Assembly (NCBI GenBank): GCA_030267565.1
Contig: BRXU01000022.1
Span: 640,001-704,000, forward strand
Source of the DNA: Pleodorina starrii
Taxonomy: Eukaryota > Chlorophyta > Chlorophyceae > Chlamydomonadales > Volvocaceae
Length of the DNA stretch: 64,000 nt
Reading direction: 5' to 3'
Shown: piece by piece, positions 1 to 13,800 of the stretch
Position numbering within the stretch: the stretch's first letter is position 1
Layout of the letters: every line of letters begins with the position of its first letter
The notes under the pieces: model-generated
Told to the model about the DNA's origin: nothing
Database searches by the model: none
The model's input: the letters and a program-made list of their open reading frames with translations, nothing else
Translations under genes and position numbers: made by a program

Positions 1-1230
1 GATATCGGCAGGACATCGGCAGGACACCTTCAGCCCATTAGTGCAAGTAATGTGGAGAGCGGTGCATGACAGAAACTGAACATCAGGCCACAAGTGAGGT
101 TCGCTGAGTCGAATCTCAAAACAGCAGTGTGACCCGTAGAGCCGTAGTGTGTGTAGGATGTAGAGAATGAACAATTGAACAAAAGAGAACCCAATAGGGG
201 CTTCTGCTTCTGCATCCTCACCCGCAGAAAGCTTAAGGAAAGCACGACAGGGAAATCGAGGACGGCACACGTGGGGCCGTACACCCGTAACGTAATGTGA
301 GGCCGTGCAAGGAATTTCCGTCCGCCTGTTGCGCTCAGGAGCGCCTCGTTAATTCCAGGTTCAATTAGTGTACACCAGAGTGGGTACTCCGAAGGATGTT
401 GAAAGGCTGGTGGCACTGTTTGGTGAAGGAGGACGGCACACGTGGGGCCGTATCGCCGTAAAGGGGCAGTGCAAGGAAGTTCCGTCGGCCTGCGGGAGTC
501 AGGAGCGCTGCAGCACAACGCCGGCACCACGCACCGACAGAAAGAGTAAGAGCCGGCTCGCGACGGTGACAACACCGCCGAAATGACCCATGGGTCACTT
601 GGAGCCGCGCGTCCATTCTGCCTCGGTCGCCGTATATTGCGAGCTTCGTTTGGTATCGGTAAGCATGAAGCAAATACAGTAGTGCGTTGGCGGAGAATAA
701 AAAGTGTGATATACGAGCGTGTACGTGGGGATGTCGGTCATCGCACAGCCGAGGTGCCCGTTCCTCGGACGCCAATCGAAAGTGCTCGACTGGCGGACAC
801 AGACGGTTGGCCGCTGGCTAGCGACTGGTGGGGCGGTCGCTGCTGTTCTGGCTACTAGCTTCATGACGTGCTTCCCATGGTTACGCGACTGTTGTTGGAG
901 AGGGTGCGGCGGCACTCCGCGCTTTTAACCTCGTTCTGCGTCCGTTGAAGGATCGTCTGAGTTACGTCTGACTAGTTGTGAACACCGCGACGCGCGTGGT
1001 CAGCGGCCGCGTGCGGATGCAGCACCGATAACAGGAGCCGGCTCGCGACGGTCGCGGCGTCGCCCACATGACCCATGGGTCACTTGGAGCCAACGATTGC
1101 GAGCTTGATTTGGTATGTCGGTACGCATGAAGCATAATCCCGAAGAAAGCGTAAGGAAAGCATGCCAGAGTACCCGTTAGGGGCTTCTCAAACGCGAGGA
1201 ACTGTACCAGCAAGCAGTAAGTTAGGGATT
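1..1230. repeat. Diverged duplicated blocks at the window start (TE-like, no gene recognised)
   Basis: Two segment pairs are duplicated. The block at about 258-335 (starting gaggacggcacacgtggggc) recurs at about 429-520 with small changes. The block at about 550-685 recurs at about 1035-1135; both copies contain agccggctcgcgacggt, then the perfect palindrome TGACCCATGGGTCA (584-597 and 1069-1082), then ttgcgagctt and a segment ending near gcatgaagca. A cccg(c/a)agaaagc...taaggaaagca piece near 225-245 recurs near 1138-1160. No coding frame resembles a known protein. The arrangement suggests a nested or tandemly duplicated non-autonomous element; the class is unknown. Confidence 0.5.
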
Positions 1231-1950
1231 TAGCTGCTGGGTGGGTGGCTGGCTGGGTGTGTGGGTGGGTGGGTGGCTGGCTGCGTGGGTGGGTGGATGG
1301 CTGGCTGGGTGTGTGGGTGGGTGGCTGGCTGGCTGGGTGTGTGGGTGGCTGGGTGGCTGAGTGGGTGGGTGGGTGGCTGGCTGGCTGGGTGGGTGGGTGG
1401 GTGGCTGGCTGGCTGGGTGCGTGTGTGGGTGGGTGGCTGGTTGGGGGTGTGGGGGGGGGTGGGTGGGTGGCTGAGTTGGTGTGTGGCTGGGTGGCTGGTT
1501 GGGTGGTGGGGTGGGTGGCTGGATGGCTGGGTGGGTGCGTGGCTGGGTGGGTGGTAATTAGAACGGCCCGGGACGAAGGAACGCAATGCAGTTACCTGGA
1601 TGGATGGATGGGTGGATGGGTGGGTGGCCGAGTGGCCGAGTGGGTGGGTGGCTGGGTGGGGGGGTGGGTGGGTGGGTGGGTGGCTGGGTGGGTGGGTGGC
1701 TGGCTGGGTGGGTGGGTGGGTGGCTGGGTGGGTGGGTGGCTGGGTGGGTGGCTGGGTGGGTGGCTGGGTGAGTGGCTGGGTGGGTGGGTGGGTGGGTGGG
1801 TGGGTGGCTGGCTGGCTGGGGGGCTGTGTGTGTGGGTAGGTGGCTGGATGGCTGGGTGGGCGCGTGGCTGGGTGGCTGGGTGGCTGGGTGGATGGGTGGC
1901 TGGGTGGCCGATTGGGTGGGTGGCCGGGTGGGTGGCTGGGTGGGGTAAAA
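1228..1950. repeat. GGGT/GGCT minisatellite
   Basis: About 720 bp made almost only of gggt, ggct and ggat tetramers in mixed order, interrupted once near 1555-1595 by non-repeat sequence. The long Gly/Trp/Val and His/Pro/Thr reading frames here are artefacts of the repeat, because GGGTGGCT has no stop codon in any frame. Runs of GGG every 4 nt make the plus strand a strong G-quadruplex candidate. It is followed to about 2580 by purine-rich sequence and a second short GGGT tract (2520-2575). Confidence 0.9.
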
Positions 1951-2599
1951 AGAAAGTATCGGGGAAAGGGCAAAGGAAAAGAGAATGGCAAGGGGAACGG
2001 CAAAGGGAAAGAGAACAGCAGAAGGAAGACGAGTGCGGGAGGGACGGAAGGCCAGGCAGGGGACAAAGGGTGAAGGGGCACGAGGGCAAGGGCAATGGCG
2101 AGGAGAAGGGAAGAACGACGGCAGGACGAGCAGAAAGGGCAGAGACAGCGGAAGGCGGGAAGATGCGATGCGCAGGAGGGGCCGGGTGGCGGAGCGTAAA
2201 GAGTCGGCTCCCCACCACACGGGCCGAGCACGCAGGCCACCACGCATGAGGGGCCTGTGGCGAGGTGGATGCGGCCAAGGGTGGACAGGACAGGGGCAGG
2301 ACAGGGACATGGCGGGGCAGAGGCGCGGCAGGGGAAAGGCATGCGAGGGGGGGGGGATGGGGCAGGGCACGAGGGCCAAGGAAAAACCCAGCACGGTGGG
2401 CATAGCGCGCGAGCAGACAAGGAGGCGGGGGACCAAGGGGGCATGCGCGGGCGGGGGGGGGCGTGTGTGTGGGGGGGGCGGAATGTGTGGGTGTGGGTGT
2501 GGGGCGGCGGGGCGTGTGTGTGTGTCTGGGTGGGTGTCTGGGTGGGTGGCTGGGTGGGTGACTGGGTGGGTGGGTCCTTCTGCTGATGTCGTGCATCCA

Positions 2600-4825
2600 T
2601 CCTGTTAACGCATCAGGTTGACGCACTGAACGGACATTTACGGACATCCCCCGCAGCCCGCACATGTGTGCGCAACTTATAGCTTGCAACTTCCTGGAGC
2701 GGCGTCAAATGAGACTTGCAGCTCAGCAAAGACATGAGTGATGATGATGGATGCTGTCAACATCATTGGCAGCACCGCAATGCCCGCTGAGGATCGTTTC
2801 TTAACCGTGTGTTGCAAAGAAACGGACGGGCAAGTGTTATGTGTTGCTTTCGAGACTTAACGTGGCATAGCGGCTCTGGTTAGATTGTCATTGTACGGCA
2901 TATTAATGTTCATGTTACAGTGTGGGGGGCTTCTGGGCCCATTCTAGGGTGAAGGCACCGCGCTCCTATTGTTTATCAGCCACGTGTTTGTTCGCTTAGA
3001 GCACCATCCATCACCGTCACACTGTCTAACGCCATACGAACTGAGAGTCCAAGGTACGGCATGTGTACACAGGGTCGTACAGGTGCCGGATGGTTCTGGG
3101 ATGGTCCCGGCCAACCAGGCGGGCCGGTTGTGGGTTCTCCGGACACTACCTCCCCTCCCGGATGCCCCTGACGGTCTATGTGCTGGCTTGGGTTCGCTTT
3201 TGTGAGTGCATGTCGCGTGTACACTTGACTCGGCTGCTACAGAGGGCTTCAGGTTGGGCCGACATACGTATCGGGACCGTGTTGTTGCCCTCTGGCGGTG
3301 CTTATGGCCCTTGTTTCATTTGATACGGCTGTTGTTGGATGGGACCTGCGCGACGCGTGTGGGGACCTGCGTGACGGAGCCTAGGCCTTCCTAATTCACG
3401 TTCGATTGAAGGGTGCTTACAATGCAACAGCACGTTGGAGACCACTTCTGACTACCACACGCGGAACTGAACCTTAACGACTCAGCACCTTGCTTCCCTC
3501 CTGCCTCCACTCCCTCTCGCTTTCTTCGGGCAACAGATCCGTAGGATCCCTAACTTATAAAAGCAGCAACAGCAACAACAAGAAACTACAAAACCAAGAT
3601 CCTGGTGCACCATATGAATTGGCTGCTGTGACAGTCCTCTTTCGCCTGCTTGAACGTCTCCTCGGTGCGCGCGTGCTGAGGCGACGCACGAATGCCAGCC
3701 CGGGCCCCCGACCTGGTCGCAAATGGCGCCGTGCTTACGGATTACGAAGTCCATGCAGTTCGGCCCGTACAGTTGTGCTCGCGATACATGTACTGCGCCT
3801 ATACCGGCAGTACGCTGCATTTCACATCTTGAACATCAGTCCAAAACTGATGTTCATAATGGGAACGGTGCTCGACGAGGCGAGGCAGTGCAGTTGCCGC
3901 ATCTCTCCCGTCTTGCCGTTTCGCCAGCCGGCGAATTCGGTCGATCGACGTCTTCGGAAGATCACCGAAAGTTACGAGGCGGCCTGCCAGGCTTTGGTGG
4001 CGCCGATATGGCCCTGTTGAGCTCTGTTGTCTCGTGAACCATGTACTGTTTATTATCAAGATTATCATGTGCGGCATGCGTACATTGTTTCGCCAGGCGC
4101 GTCCGGAGCTTCAGGACTCGGGCTGACGCGGCAGGACAGGCTTGCAATGCCCGTCTGACTCTGGCCAACTCATGTCGGTTGCACATCCGTCACTGCCAAG
4201 GGGTTCTGTTCAGGTGGAATCGTACATCAAACGCAGGGAGGACAACTGCGGCCACACGACAACTACTACGCTTGTACGTGGGACTGTTGTGAGTATTCTC
4301 CAACTCTAATTGATTATCGGTGCTTTTCCCTATGCCTGCCATCCCCGGCGTTTCGGCGCCTTGGCGAGTGCGACAGCTGCCCTTGACGAACTAAAACGTA
4401 CGCAGCGGTGCCGGAATGGGACGCAGCTGTAAGTTCGCGGCGCCATATATGACATGCAGGACCAATTGGCCTATGCCGCGCAAAGGCCCAAATCGCGCTA
4501 CGACAAGTACCTCCTAGAGTACTAACACGAAGTACGGCCGCCGGATGACTCTGGTTCAGTGACTCGTTTACGAAATCCACTCCACGTATTATCGCTTGGT
4601 ACAGCATAACTTAATTGTTGAATTGCAAGTGTCAGCTAAAACACTACGTGCGTGGAGACGGCCCGGCGCACATCGTTCGCCAAGATGCGACACTCTGGAC
4701 TTGACATTTCTCTTGTGTCTGGGCTTGTTAATGTGCAAATAAGGATGAATAAAGGCTGTCGACAGGGGAGGTAATTCCCAATGGCGTTCTTCATAACAAG
4801 CCACGTCAACACGTAATAGACCACA
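2600..4825. other. Non-repetitive upstream region, no gene recognised
   Basis: GC content drops clearly compared with the rest of the window. Several short open frames exist (for example 3490-4020 on +), but none carries a motif I recognise and none joins in phase to the downstream kinase. The last ~100 bp before 4826 should hold the promoter and 5' UTR of the kinase gene; I see no convincing TATA box at a usable distance. Confidence 0.4.
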
Positions 4826-7800
4826 ATGTCGGGTTTACTCGGCTGCTTATTTTTCAAGAATAATCAGCATACTAGCCGACCTGTCCACCAAGGCCGTCAG
4901 CAGGTCGATGCAGAACCAGACTCTGGTCGGTGGCTGCACGACCGCAAGCAACAGGTGGGATGCGCAAGTGGCCGAGTAGCCCCTGTTTTGCTGAAGTAGA
5001 AGCCTATATGCATCTAAATTTAATTATACATCCATGCTTTGGGACCCTCGCGTTACCCACACTTTTTACGGGAATGTGTCCAGACATTAGACGACATACA
5101 GGCTGCTCTCCTTAACATTGAAGGGAGCTGGTCCACGCGCGTCGAAGCTCTGACACAAGTGCTCAAAGAGCACGGGTTTGTTGCCACGTAAGGCTATGCT
5201 GCAGTTTCTTGGCAGTGCCGCAGCCGCGGTCCCCCTTGTGGCCCTGTGATGGCCCTGTGACAAGACAGTAAAATTGTTGTTTGGTTCATGCAGGGTTTAC
5301 GGCTTTGCGGGGCACGTCGGTTTAGGGTTGCACGACTGGGTGGTTACATGGCCGGACCTTACGAACGAAACCAATTGCAGCTGGCCAAATGCGGAGCGGA
5401 ACCGCGTTCTCCGTCAGCTCTCCAGCATGCAGGTAACAAGTGCCTCACCGCCACTTCACCCGCCCTTGCGGCTTCAAAAATGCATAAACAGACACATGCC
5501 CCTAACGCCTAACCAACGTCCGTGCATTGGACGCGGGGAGTGGGGCCCGCGGTTTGTCGAGAGCGCAAGGCCCAACTCCTTCACTGAACCCCCGCCCTCC
5601 CGCCGCTTACCAAACTCCAATCCGCCAGGCTCCAGCCGCTCAGCTGCTTTCCTCTTCCCTCACCATCCTGCCGCCCCAGCATGGCCGGCCACAGCACGCA
5701 GCAGCCGCAGTCCAAACAACCGCCATAGCATCAGAACCACCACCACCACCACCACCCGCAACCGCAGTGACAGCTGCAGCAGCAGCTGCAGCAGCAGCAG
5801 TCGTGCCCCTGATCCGATCCAATCGGTTGGTTGGGGCCTTATGGCTGGAGCCACAACCGCCAGCAGATCTCCTGTCGGCGCACCCCCGCACCTCAACCAC
5901 CCCGATGACCACCCGTGGACAGCCACCCGGCGACGCGGACGCCGCCGCCGCCGCGGCGCCCTCTTCAGCGTCTGTGCCGCTGCTGCTGCTGCGCAGCCCC
6001 GACGCCCTGCGCCAGCTGTCCTTCGCCGCGTCCATGTGCCTGACCGGCTCCGGAACCGGATCCGGCTTCGAAACCGACTCCCTGCCCTGGCTGAGTGAGG
6101 CCCTGGCGCGGCTGCGGTCGGCTCCCAGCATGCAAGCCCTCATGGCGCAGCTGTGTACGGCACTCACGGCCCACGTGCGCAGCCGCTTCGTGCTGGACGC
6201 GGCGTTGCGCGCAGCGCTCGTGCCGCCACCGAGTGCGACGCCGCCGCCGGCGGCGGCGGCGGCGGCGGCGACACCGACGGCGGGTACCCACAACCCGGCG
6301 ACTGCGCCGACGGCGCTGCTCTTTCGGTCGCTTGGCGGCAGGTGGGGTGTGGTCTCGGAGCCGTCTATGGAGGCGCATCCGGGCGGGTTGGAGTCGGATG
6401 TCCACCATGTGCTGAGTCCCAGCATCGGGAGCGTGAAGGAGCGGCGCAAGCAGAGCGGCTCGTTGACCCGGGAGGGGGTGCCGGTCATCCAGTCGAAGGT
6501 TCCCTTGTTGTCCAGGTGGGGGGGGGGGCGGGGAGGAAAACCGCCGTTGCCGATAAGTTAGGGAGATCCACACTCGGAGGAAGAGGGAAGGGGGAAAGGT
6601 AGAGACGTCCGGAAAGTGCTGACGTTGACGTGTAGGTAGGCGCCGGTGCGGCCACGAGCATTCGACTGGGGGTGCCGGTAGTACACCCGCGTACACCGGT
6701 GGCCACATTAACCCCAAGCATCAAGCACCACCTCGTGCCTGCACACACCTCCGTCTCACACTCCCACTGTACAATCCCACCGGCCTGACCTCTCTCCGCG
6801 TCCCTCACCTCACCTCACCTCACGGCCCCCCTTCGCCCCCTCCCGCTCCGCCACCCACCACCACCACCACCGCCACCCCCGGCCCTTCAACAGGCCCTCG
6901 CAGCCGGCCGACGACGGAACCGGCAGCTCCTACTACGGCAACACCTGGACCCACAGACCCAGCTACACCACCACCACCGCCGTTGGCCCGCTGCGCACCT
7001 CCCTATCCCTCTCCGAACACCCCCTGCTGGCATACCCCGGCAGCGGCACCGGCACCGGGACCGGCACGGGCACCGCCCTGGTGCGCTCGCTGGGCCGCTC
7101 CGGCGGTCACATCGCCATTGTGGCCCTCAGCCCGGAGGACGTGGCGGCGGCGGTGGCCTCCACCCCGCCCCACCTCGCCCCCGTCTCCATGTTACACGCG
7201 GAAGCCTTTCCGCTGCGCGGCTCCCTCCTGCACTCGGTGCTCACATCGCTTCGGGAGTCGGAGCCGGAGCAACCGCAGATGCCGGCGCAACAGGCGCCCC
7301 CCCGGGCGTTGTCAGTGGGACTGTCCTCCTCCTCGCCGCCGCCACAGCAGCAGCAGCAGCTGGTGGACGAGGCGCCGCGCCGCGTGCAGGACGCGCCCTT
7401 GGGCCCTTGGCGGCGGTGGTCGTCGCACACCACCGTGGTCGGCGACGTTGCTGCTGCTGCTGCGGCGGCGGCGGCGGCAGCGGCGGCGGCGGCGGCGGCG
7501 ACGAGTTTGGCGGTGGTGGAGGACGCACCGCTGTACCTCCAAAACGCTGCGAACCCGTCGCGGGACGTGTGCCTCATTTTGGGTCAGAGGGGCGCAACGG
7601 CGGCGGGCGGAGGCGGCGGCGGCGGCGGAGGTGGTGGCGGCCCCGGCCAGGTTTCCTCGCGGGCGGAGGACGGCAGCAGCTACTCGTTCTTGACGGGTAG
7701 CCGGATCGGCGGCAGCGGCGGCGGCGCCGCCGCCGCCGCCGCCGCCGGCGGCCGCGTCATGGCGCCGCAGTCGCTGGTGCTGCTGACGCTGGCCCTGGGG

Positions 7801-10800
7801 GAGGGCGCGGCGCTGGGTCTGTACCTCTGTTTCCCCAGGCGGCTGCCGGGGCCACTGCTGGAGGCGGTGAGGGCCAGCTGCCAGGAGCTGCTGGATAAGG
7901 TCGGGGAGAGGGAGGGAGGGAGGGAGGGAGGGAGGGGCGCGGGAGGGAGGGAGTGAGGGGTGAAGGGAGCGGGGAGGCAGGGTTTGTATCGTGTATGAGT
8001 GTGTGCGGCGATGCGATGCGGAGTTGTTGGTACCGTATCAGCCAACTGGATGCCGCCGCAGAGGGAACCGCAACCGAGCGTGGCATTCCATCCCATCCCA
8101 TCCAACGATCCGAGCACCAGGTGGGCACCCATTCACAGCCCGCTGCCCCGCCACCCCCGTATCGCATCACATCACTCCGTGCCCAAACCCCGCCCCGGTT
8201 GCAAACCCCGGGGGGTCACCGCATCCAAACCCCGCCCCATCACGCAGGTCCTAGCAGGCCCCGTCCGCAGCCAGCTGGCAGGCGCGCTCGCGCCCGAGTA
8301 CGACACCCTGATCCACGCGGCGCCTGGGTCGTACGCCGTCGTACGCGGCCTGAACGCACCGGACGACGCCGCCGCTGGAGGCGCGGCCGCGGCAGCGGTC
8401 GGCGCGGCGGCGCCGCCGCCACCCAGCGGCGGCGGCAGCAGCGGCGAGGACAGCGGCGGCGAGGACGTCGCTGCGAGGGCGATTCTCGGCGACGCGCGGA
8501 CTGGCGACTCGGTCCTCAGCGGAGGGCTGTGCAGCCACACGGCGGCGGCGGCGGCGGCGCCGCCGTCGGAAAGCACGGACGTCGTGGTGGTGAAGGAGCG
8601 CGAGCGGGAGCGTGAGCGGGAGGGGATGATGCGGCTGCCCGAATCTGGGGAGGCAGCCCCCGCCATGGCCATGGCGGCTCGACATCATCCGCTCGACGAC
8701 GCACGGAAACGTAAGCGCAGACGGGCGGCCGCGTCCGTTGCCGGGTTGCCAGTCGGTCGAGGTACCGATGTACCGATGTACCGATACACTTGTGGATGAA
8801 CTATCTGTGTCGTTTACATGTACACACGCACACACACGCACAAACACGCACATGACACACACACACACACACTGTGCAACTGTGTCGTACCCCCCCTCCC
8901 TTCCAAAGGCCTGTCGAGGATGCTGCGGGCCAGCTCAGCACGCGGCCCCCACGGCACGCACCCGCCCGCGGTTCCGGAGCTGCTGCTGCGCTCCGCCACC
9001 AGCGCCGCCTTCGTCTCGGCCCTCGGAAGCGGCGGCGCCGGCGCCGCCGGCGCCGCCGCCGGCGGCGTCGAAGGCCTAGGCGGTGCCTGCCAGCCCCCCA
9101 GCCGCGCTCGCAGCTTTCTAGACGCCCTCGTCGCCACCACCCGCGACTTCAGCATCGTGACTGGGGATGGGGATGGTGGCAGCGTCTGTCCCACTGCCGA
9201 GGCGCTCCTGGCCGACAGCGCATCCGGCCTCGCCGCCGCCGCGTCGTTCATCTTGGTGTCGGGGGTGGAGCCCGGCGCGGATCAGGCAAGGAGGCGGATG
9301 GACTTGCTGGTCAGCAGCATCCAGGCAACCATACAGGCATCGGCGGCCGCCGGCACACGAGCGTGAGTGTTGCTCTCGAATGTGGGTGGGTGGTGTTTGC
9401 AGTGGGTGGGTGGGTGGGTGGGTCGGTCGGCAGCTGGAATATTGATAAGCCCTGGTGTTGCACCGCATCCTCTCCTGTTCCTCGTTCTACTGGCCTCGCT
9501 CTCATCTCCTGTTCCTCGTTCTACTGGCCTCGCTCTCATCTCCTGTTCCTCGTTCTACTGGCCTCGCTCTCATCTCCTGTTCCTCGTTCTACTGGCCTCG
9601 CTCTCATCTCCTGTTCCTCGTTCTACTGGCCTCGCTCTCATCTCCTGTTCCTCGTTCTACTGGCCTCGCTCTCATCTCCTGTTCCTCGTTCTACTGGCCT
9701 CGCTCTCATCTCCTGTTCCTCGTTCTACTGGCCTCGCTCTCATCTCCTGTTCCTCGTTCTACTGGCCTCGCTCTCATCTCCTGTTCCTCGTTCTACTGGC
9801 CTCGCTCTCATCTCCTGTTCCTCGTTCTACTGGCCTCGCTCTCATCTCCTGTTCCTCGTTCTACTGGCCTCGCTCTCATCTCCTGTTCCTCGTTCTTCTG
9901 TCCGCAGTTGCGCCTTCGGCGGCGACTTGGACCAACTGGAGTTGGTTGGGATGTTGGGGCGGGGTGGTGGGGGGGTGGTGCTCAAGGGGCTCATGAGCGG
10001 GTCGCTGCCGGTGGCAGTTAAGGTGAGGAGGGAGGGGGAGGAGGGAGGGGGAGGGGGTGTTGATAACGCTCTCATTCTGTCACACGAAGGGCGGGTTCAG
10101 TGGCCGGCGGGGCCGGCGAGGCAGGGAGGACGGGAGGGGTTTAGGTTGGGAGGGGTGGGGAGAGGGAGAAGGGGCGGGTGGGTGGGAGTGGGAGTGGAGG
10201 AGGAGGCAGGGCGGGTGCCAGAAGGACAGCAGGGAAGCAAACTTTCCGGGCCTCGATTCGGCGGCGGTGTGAGCTCGGATGTACGGGGTTACGGTACGGC
10301 ATGGCTGCGCTTGACGATTCCTGCCGTACTCTGCGTGTGCTGTGGACCCGCAGTTGGTGGAGCTGTTGGAGGAGGATGCCGAGGAGTTGGACGAGCAGGG
10401 GATGCGTGTACGGCGCGGCATGCTGCGCAACGCCATGGAGCTTGCCGTACAGTCGACGCTGTCGCACCCCAACATCGTACAGGTTAGCCCTAAGCGGCAG
10501 GGGTTTGGGGATTGGGCCCCTCACACGTCTACCGGTACTGGTAGACTGGGTACTCGGCACCGGTAGGCTGGGCCTTTAGCAGGCCGCAATAAAGGCTGCT
10601 GTCCAGGTGTCCACAGTACGGCACAGCATCTGTTTGCAGCGCTGCGTCGTGACTATTGGCTATTGCAGATTCGGTGGTATCGCGCACGTGATTGGATTAC
10701 AGTACGTACAATACGGCACACCGCCATACACACACACGTGTGATACGTAGACATGTATTGCCCTGCGCCCTCTGAGAATGCTGCGCCGCCCCCCTTTCCC

Positions 10801-13800
10801 TCCCTCCCCCCTCCAACCCTTTGCAGTTCTACGGCACGTTTCACAATGTGGTGAGTGAATCTTTGGGTCCCACCGGCAGTTTGCTTTTTTGTTGAGTGCA
10901 TGCGTGTGCGACAGGGCGAGTGCGTGTGAGACAGAATGTGTGGGTGTGTCCGCTGCCACTTGACTTCCCCACCTGAACGGATTGGCGGCTGGCTGGCGGC
11001 TGGCTGGCGCCCAGCCGGCCTCGACGACCCGGCCGACCCGGCCCACCGACGACCAGCGGCCTCTCGAGTCTCGACTGACTGACCGACCGACCCGTGGGGC
11101 GGTCAAAAGGCCGGCAGCTGGCCCCCGTAGAGCATTGTCACCGTTTGCCCGCACGGCCACCCAACATGTATGAACAACATGACTTACCTTTACTCATCTT
11201 TAATCACGCCGGAGCGTTGCATTTCTCGCCAACCAACCACCCAACCAACCAACCACCCAACCAACCACCCAATCAACCAACCGACCGACCGACGCCGCGC
11301 GCCGCAACCAGGTGCTTCGGAGCCGGGACGCCCATGCGGTGATGGAGACGGGGGAGCTGGACCCCAGCTCACTCTACCTGCAGGTGCAGCAGCCAGAGTC
11401 GGAAGGAGCAGCAGGTCGGTGGGTGGGTCGGTGGGTCGGTGGGTCCGTCGGTGGGTCGGTGGATGGGTCGGTGGGTGGGTGGGTGGGTGGGTGGGTGGGT
11501 GGGTGGGTGGGTGGGTGGGTGGGTGGGTGGGTGGGTGGGTGGGTGGGTGGGTGGGTGGGTGGGTGGGTGGGTGGGTGGGTGGGTGGGTGGGTGGGGTGGG
11601 TCGCATGCATGCATGCATCGGGCCCTAGAGCGCACGCGGCGTGCGGCCTGTGCCGTTTCATCAAGAGGAGGGGAGGCCACCCGGGCCGCTGCTCGTGCTG
11701 GTGATTTTCGAGGGTTTTCATATCATATCAGATCAGGCGCGCACCACCGAGTGCGGTGATCCGCGTGTGTCTGTCCCTGAATTGCTCGTTAGATCGTCTC
11801 GCTCGGTCATCACGGCTGTCCCGGATGCGCCCCCCCTTCCTCCCCCGCGCTCGCTCCCTCCCCCCCGGTTCGCCCCATTTCCTGTTACGCCTACCCGACC
11901 CCACCCGACCCCACCCGACCCGACCCGTCCTGTCCTGTCCTGTCCGGCGGGCGGGCGCGGTACGCCTGTGTGTTTACACATATGTGTATATATATGTGTA
12001 TATATCTCTGTATTTCTGTATGTGTGTGTGTGTGTGTGTGTTTGCAGTAGACGATGAGGACGGTTCCAAGGTGACTTGCATCCTAGCCGAGTACTGCGAC
12101 AGAGGCTCCCTGGCGGATGCACTGGGCTCGGGAAGCTTCCCGACCCGAGTGATGGAACAGCCCACGGCCACCGCCGCCAACGCCAACGCCACCGCTTGCG
12201 CCGCCGGCGCCGCCGGCGCCGCCGGCGCCGCCGGCGCCATCGCGCCCCGGCCCCGAGGCGGCAGCGGCGTTCCCCTGAGCTTTACGTACGACATGAAGGT
12301 ACGGAAGGGTAGCTGAGCTCAGAACCTCAGATGCATCAGGCGCACGCACGAACCCTCCTCCTCCTCTTTTTTACCCCTCCCCCTCCCCTCTCCTGCCTTC
12401 CTCCCTCCCTCCCTTCCCCTCCCCTCCCCTAACCTCCCCCTCCCCTCCCCCTCCCTCCCTCCCTCCCCCCCTCCCTCCCCCTTCCAGGGTGTGTACATGA
12501 CGCTGCTGGATGTGGCTCTGGCGCTGCGCCACCTGCACTCGCTCAACCTGGTGCACAGGGGTGAGTGCGAGGGAGGGAGTGCGGGGGGGGGAGGGTCCGG
12601 AGCGGGCGAGTGGGGTGGGTGGGTACGAAAGGCAGGGCTGGCGGGGTGGCGGGGGTGCGCGTGCGGCGCACGGAGGGGGGGCCCACCGGTGTCTGCGGGC
12701 TGGTTTTGCCCGCGAGTGTGACGAATGACATTCACATACGCACACATCGCGTCGCATCGCACGGCACCCTACCACGCCCAAACTTGCCGCCTGAACTTGA
12801 ATTGCTTGCTTTCAGACATCAAGCCCGCCAACCTGCTGCTCAAGTCCAACCCTCGGGACCACCGCGGCTTCACAGTCAAGCTGGCGGACTTTGGGTTCGT
12901 GCTGCAGTTGACCGAGGTGCGCGGACTGACTGGGCGGGGGGGGGCACTACTGGCACTGCCACACAAGCCCCCTCCTCCTCCTGTTGTTGTTGCTGGCGTG
13001 CGCCGTATGGGTTTCCATTCCGTCGATTCTGTCCAACCCCCCCTGCCTCCTGCCCCCCCTGGCCTCCTCTGTGTGTCTGCCCAGATTGCGGAGGATGGCA
13101 TGTACTTCACTGAGGTGGAGAGCCCCTGCGGCACGTGAGTGGGCGCTGCTGCGTTGGCGCTGCTGCGTCCCATCCATCCATCTGCAACGTCTGGGCGCGC
13201 GTGCGTGTGTGCCTGTGTGTGCGCGCCTGCCTCGTACTTTTGATGTCGTACTATACTAACCAACGCAAAAACCCGCTTTGACGCCCGGATGTATGGCTGC
13301 AGGGTGACACACATCGCTCCGGAGTGCCTCCAAAAGAGTGAGTTGGGGTCTTCAGCAGCAGTACCAGTACCGGTTGTAGTTTTGCAGCGGCAGCGGTAAA
13401 ACGTACGGAGGGCTTGATTGCCGCGGCCTCCTCATTGGGTCATTAGGGAGCACCGCCAGCCGGTAGCAGGCCGGCCGGGCGCCCCGGCGCTGCAAGGACT
13501 TCAGGGCGGGCAGGCGCACTACGCGGCGCGCGGGCGCCGCGTAGTGCGCCGGCGCGACTGCTGTTTGTGCGGACGAAGGGCCCAGCTGCCGTATAAGGCA
13601 GGCTGTGAGCTCAAGCCTTTGGGGAGCCGCTGCGCCGTACACCCGTATATGGGGTGTACGACGCAGCCAGCTCTGCGTCGAGCAGGAGGGGGTAGCGGCC
13701 CCTCACGCCCTTCTCCCACCGCAAGGGGGAGAGTGCTTAGGCGGTCTTTCCGTCGGGGCTGGGTTAGCAGCCCCTGGCCAGCGTCAGGGCCCGGTCAGAT

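Noticed and set aside
1228..1950. GGGT-rich tract considered as telomeric or subtelomeric repeat
   Set aside because: Units are mixed GGGT/GGCT tetramers, not the TTTTAGGG-type telomere repeat known from Chlamydomonas relatives.
3490..4020. 176-aa plus-strand frame upstream of the kinase
   Set aside because: No motif, atypical composition, and no splice path in phase to the kinase start at 4826.
8874..10487. 537-aa plus-strand frame with repeated Leu/Ser/Pro/Val segments
   Set aside because: It reads through the 34-bp intronic minisatellite; only the short part 9908-10022 is real kinase exon.
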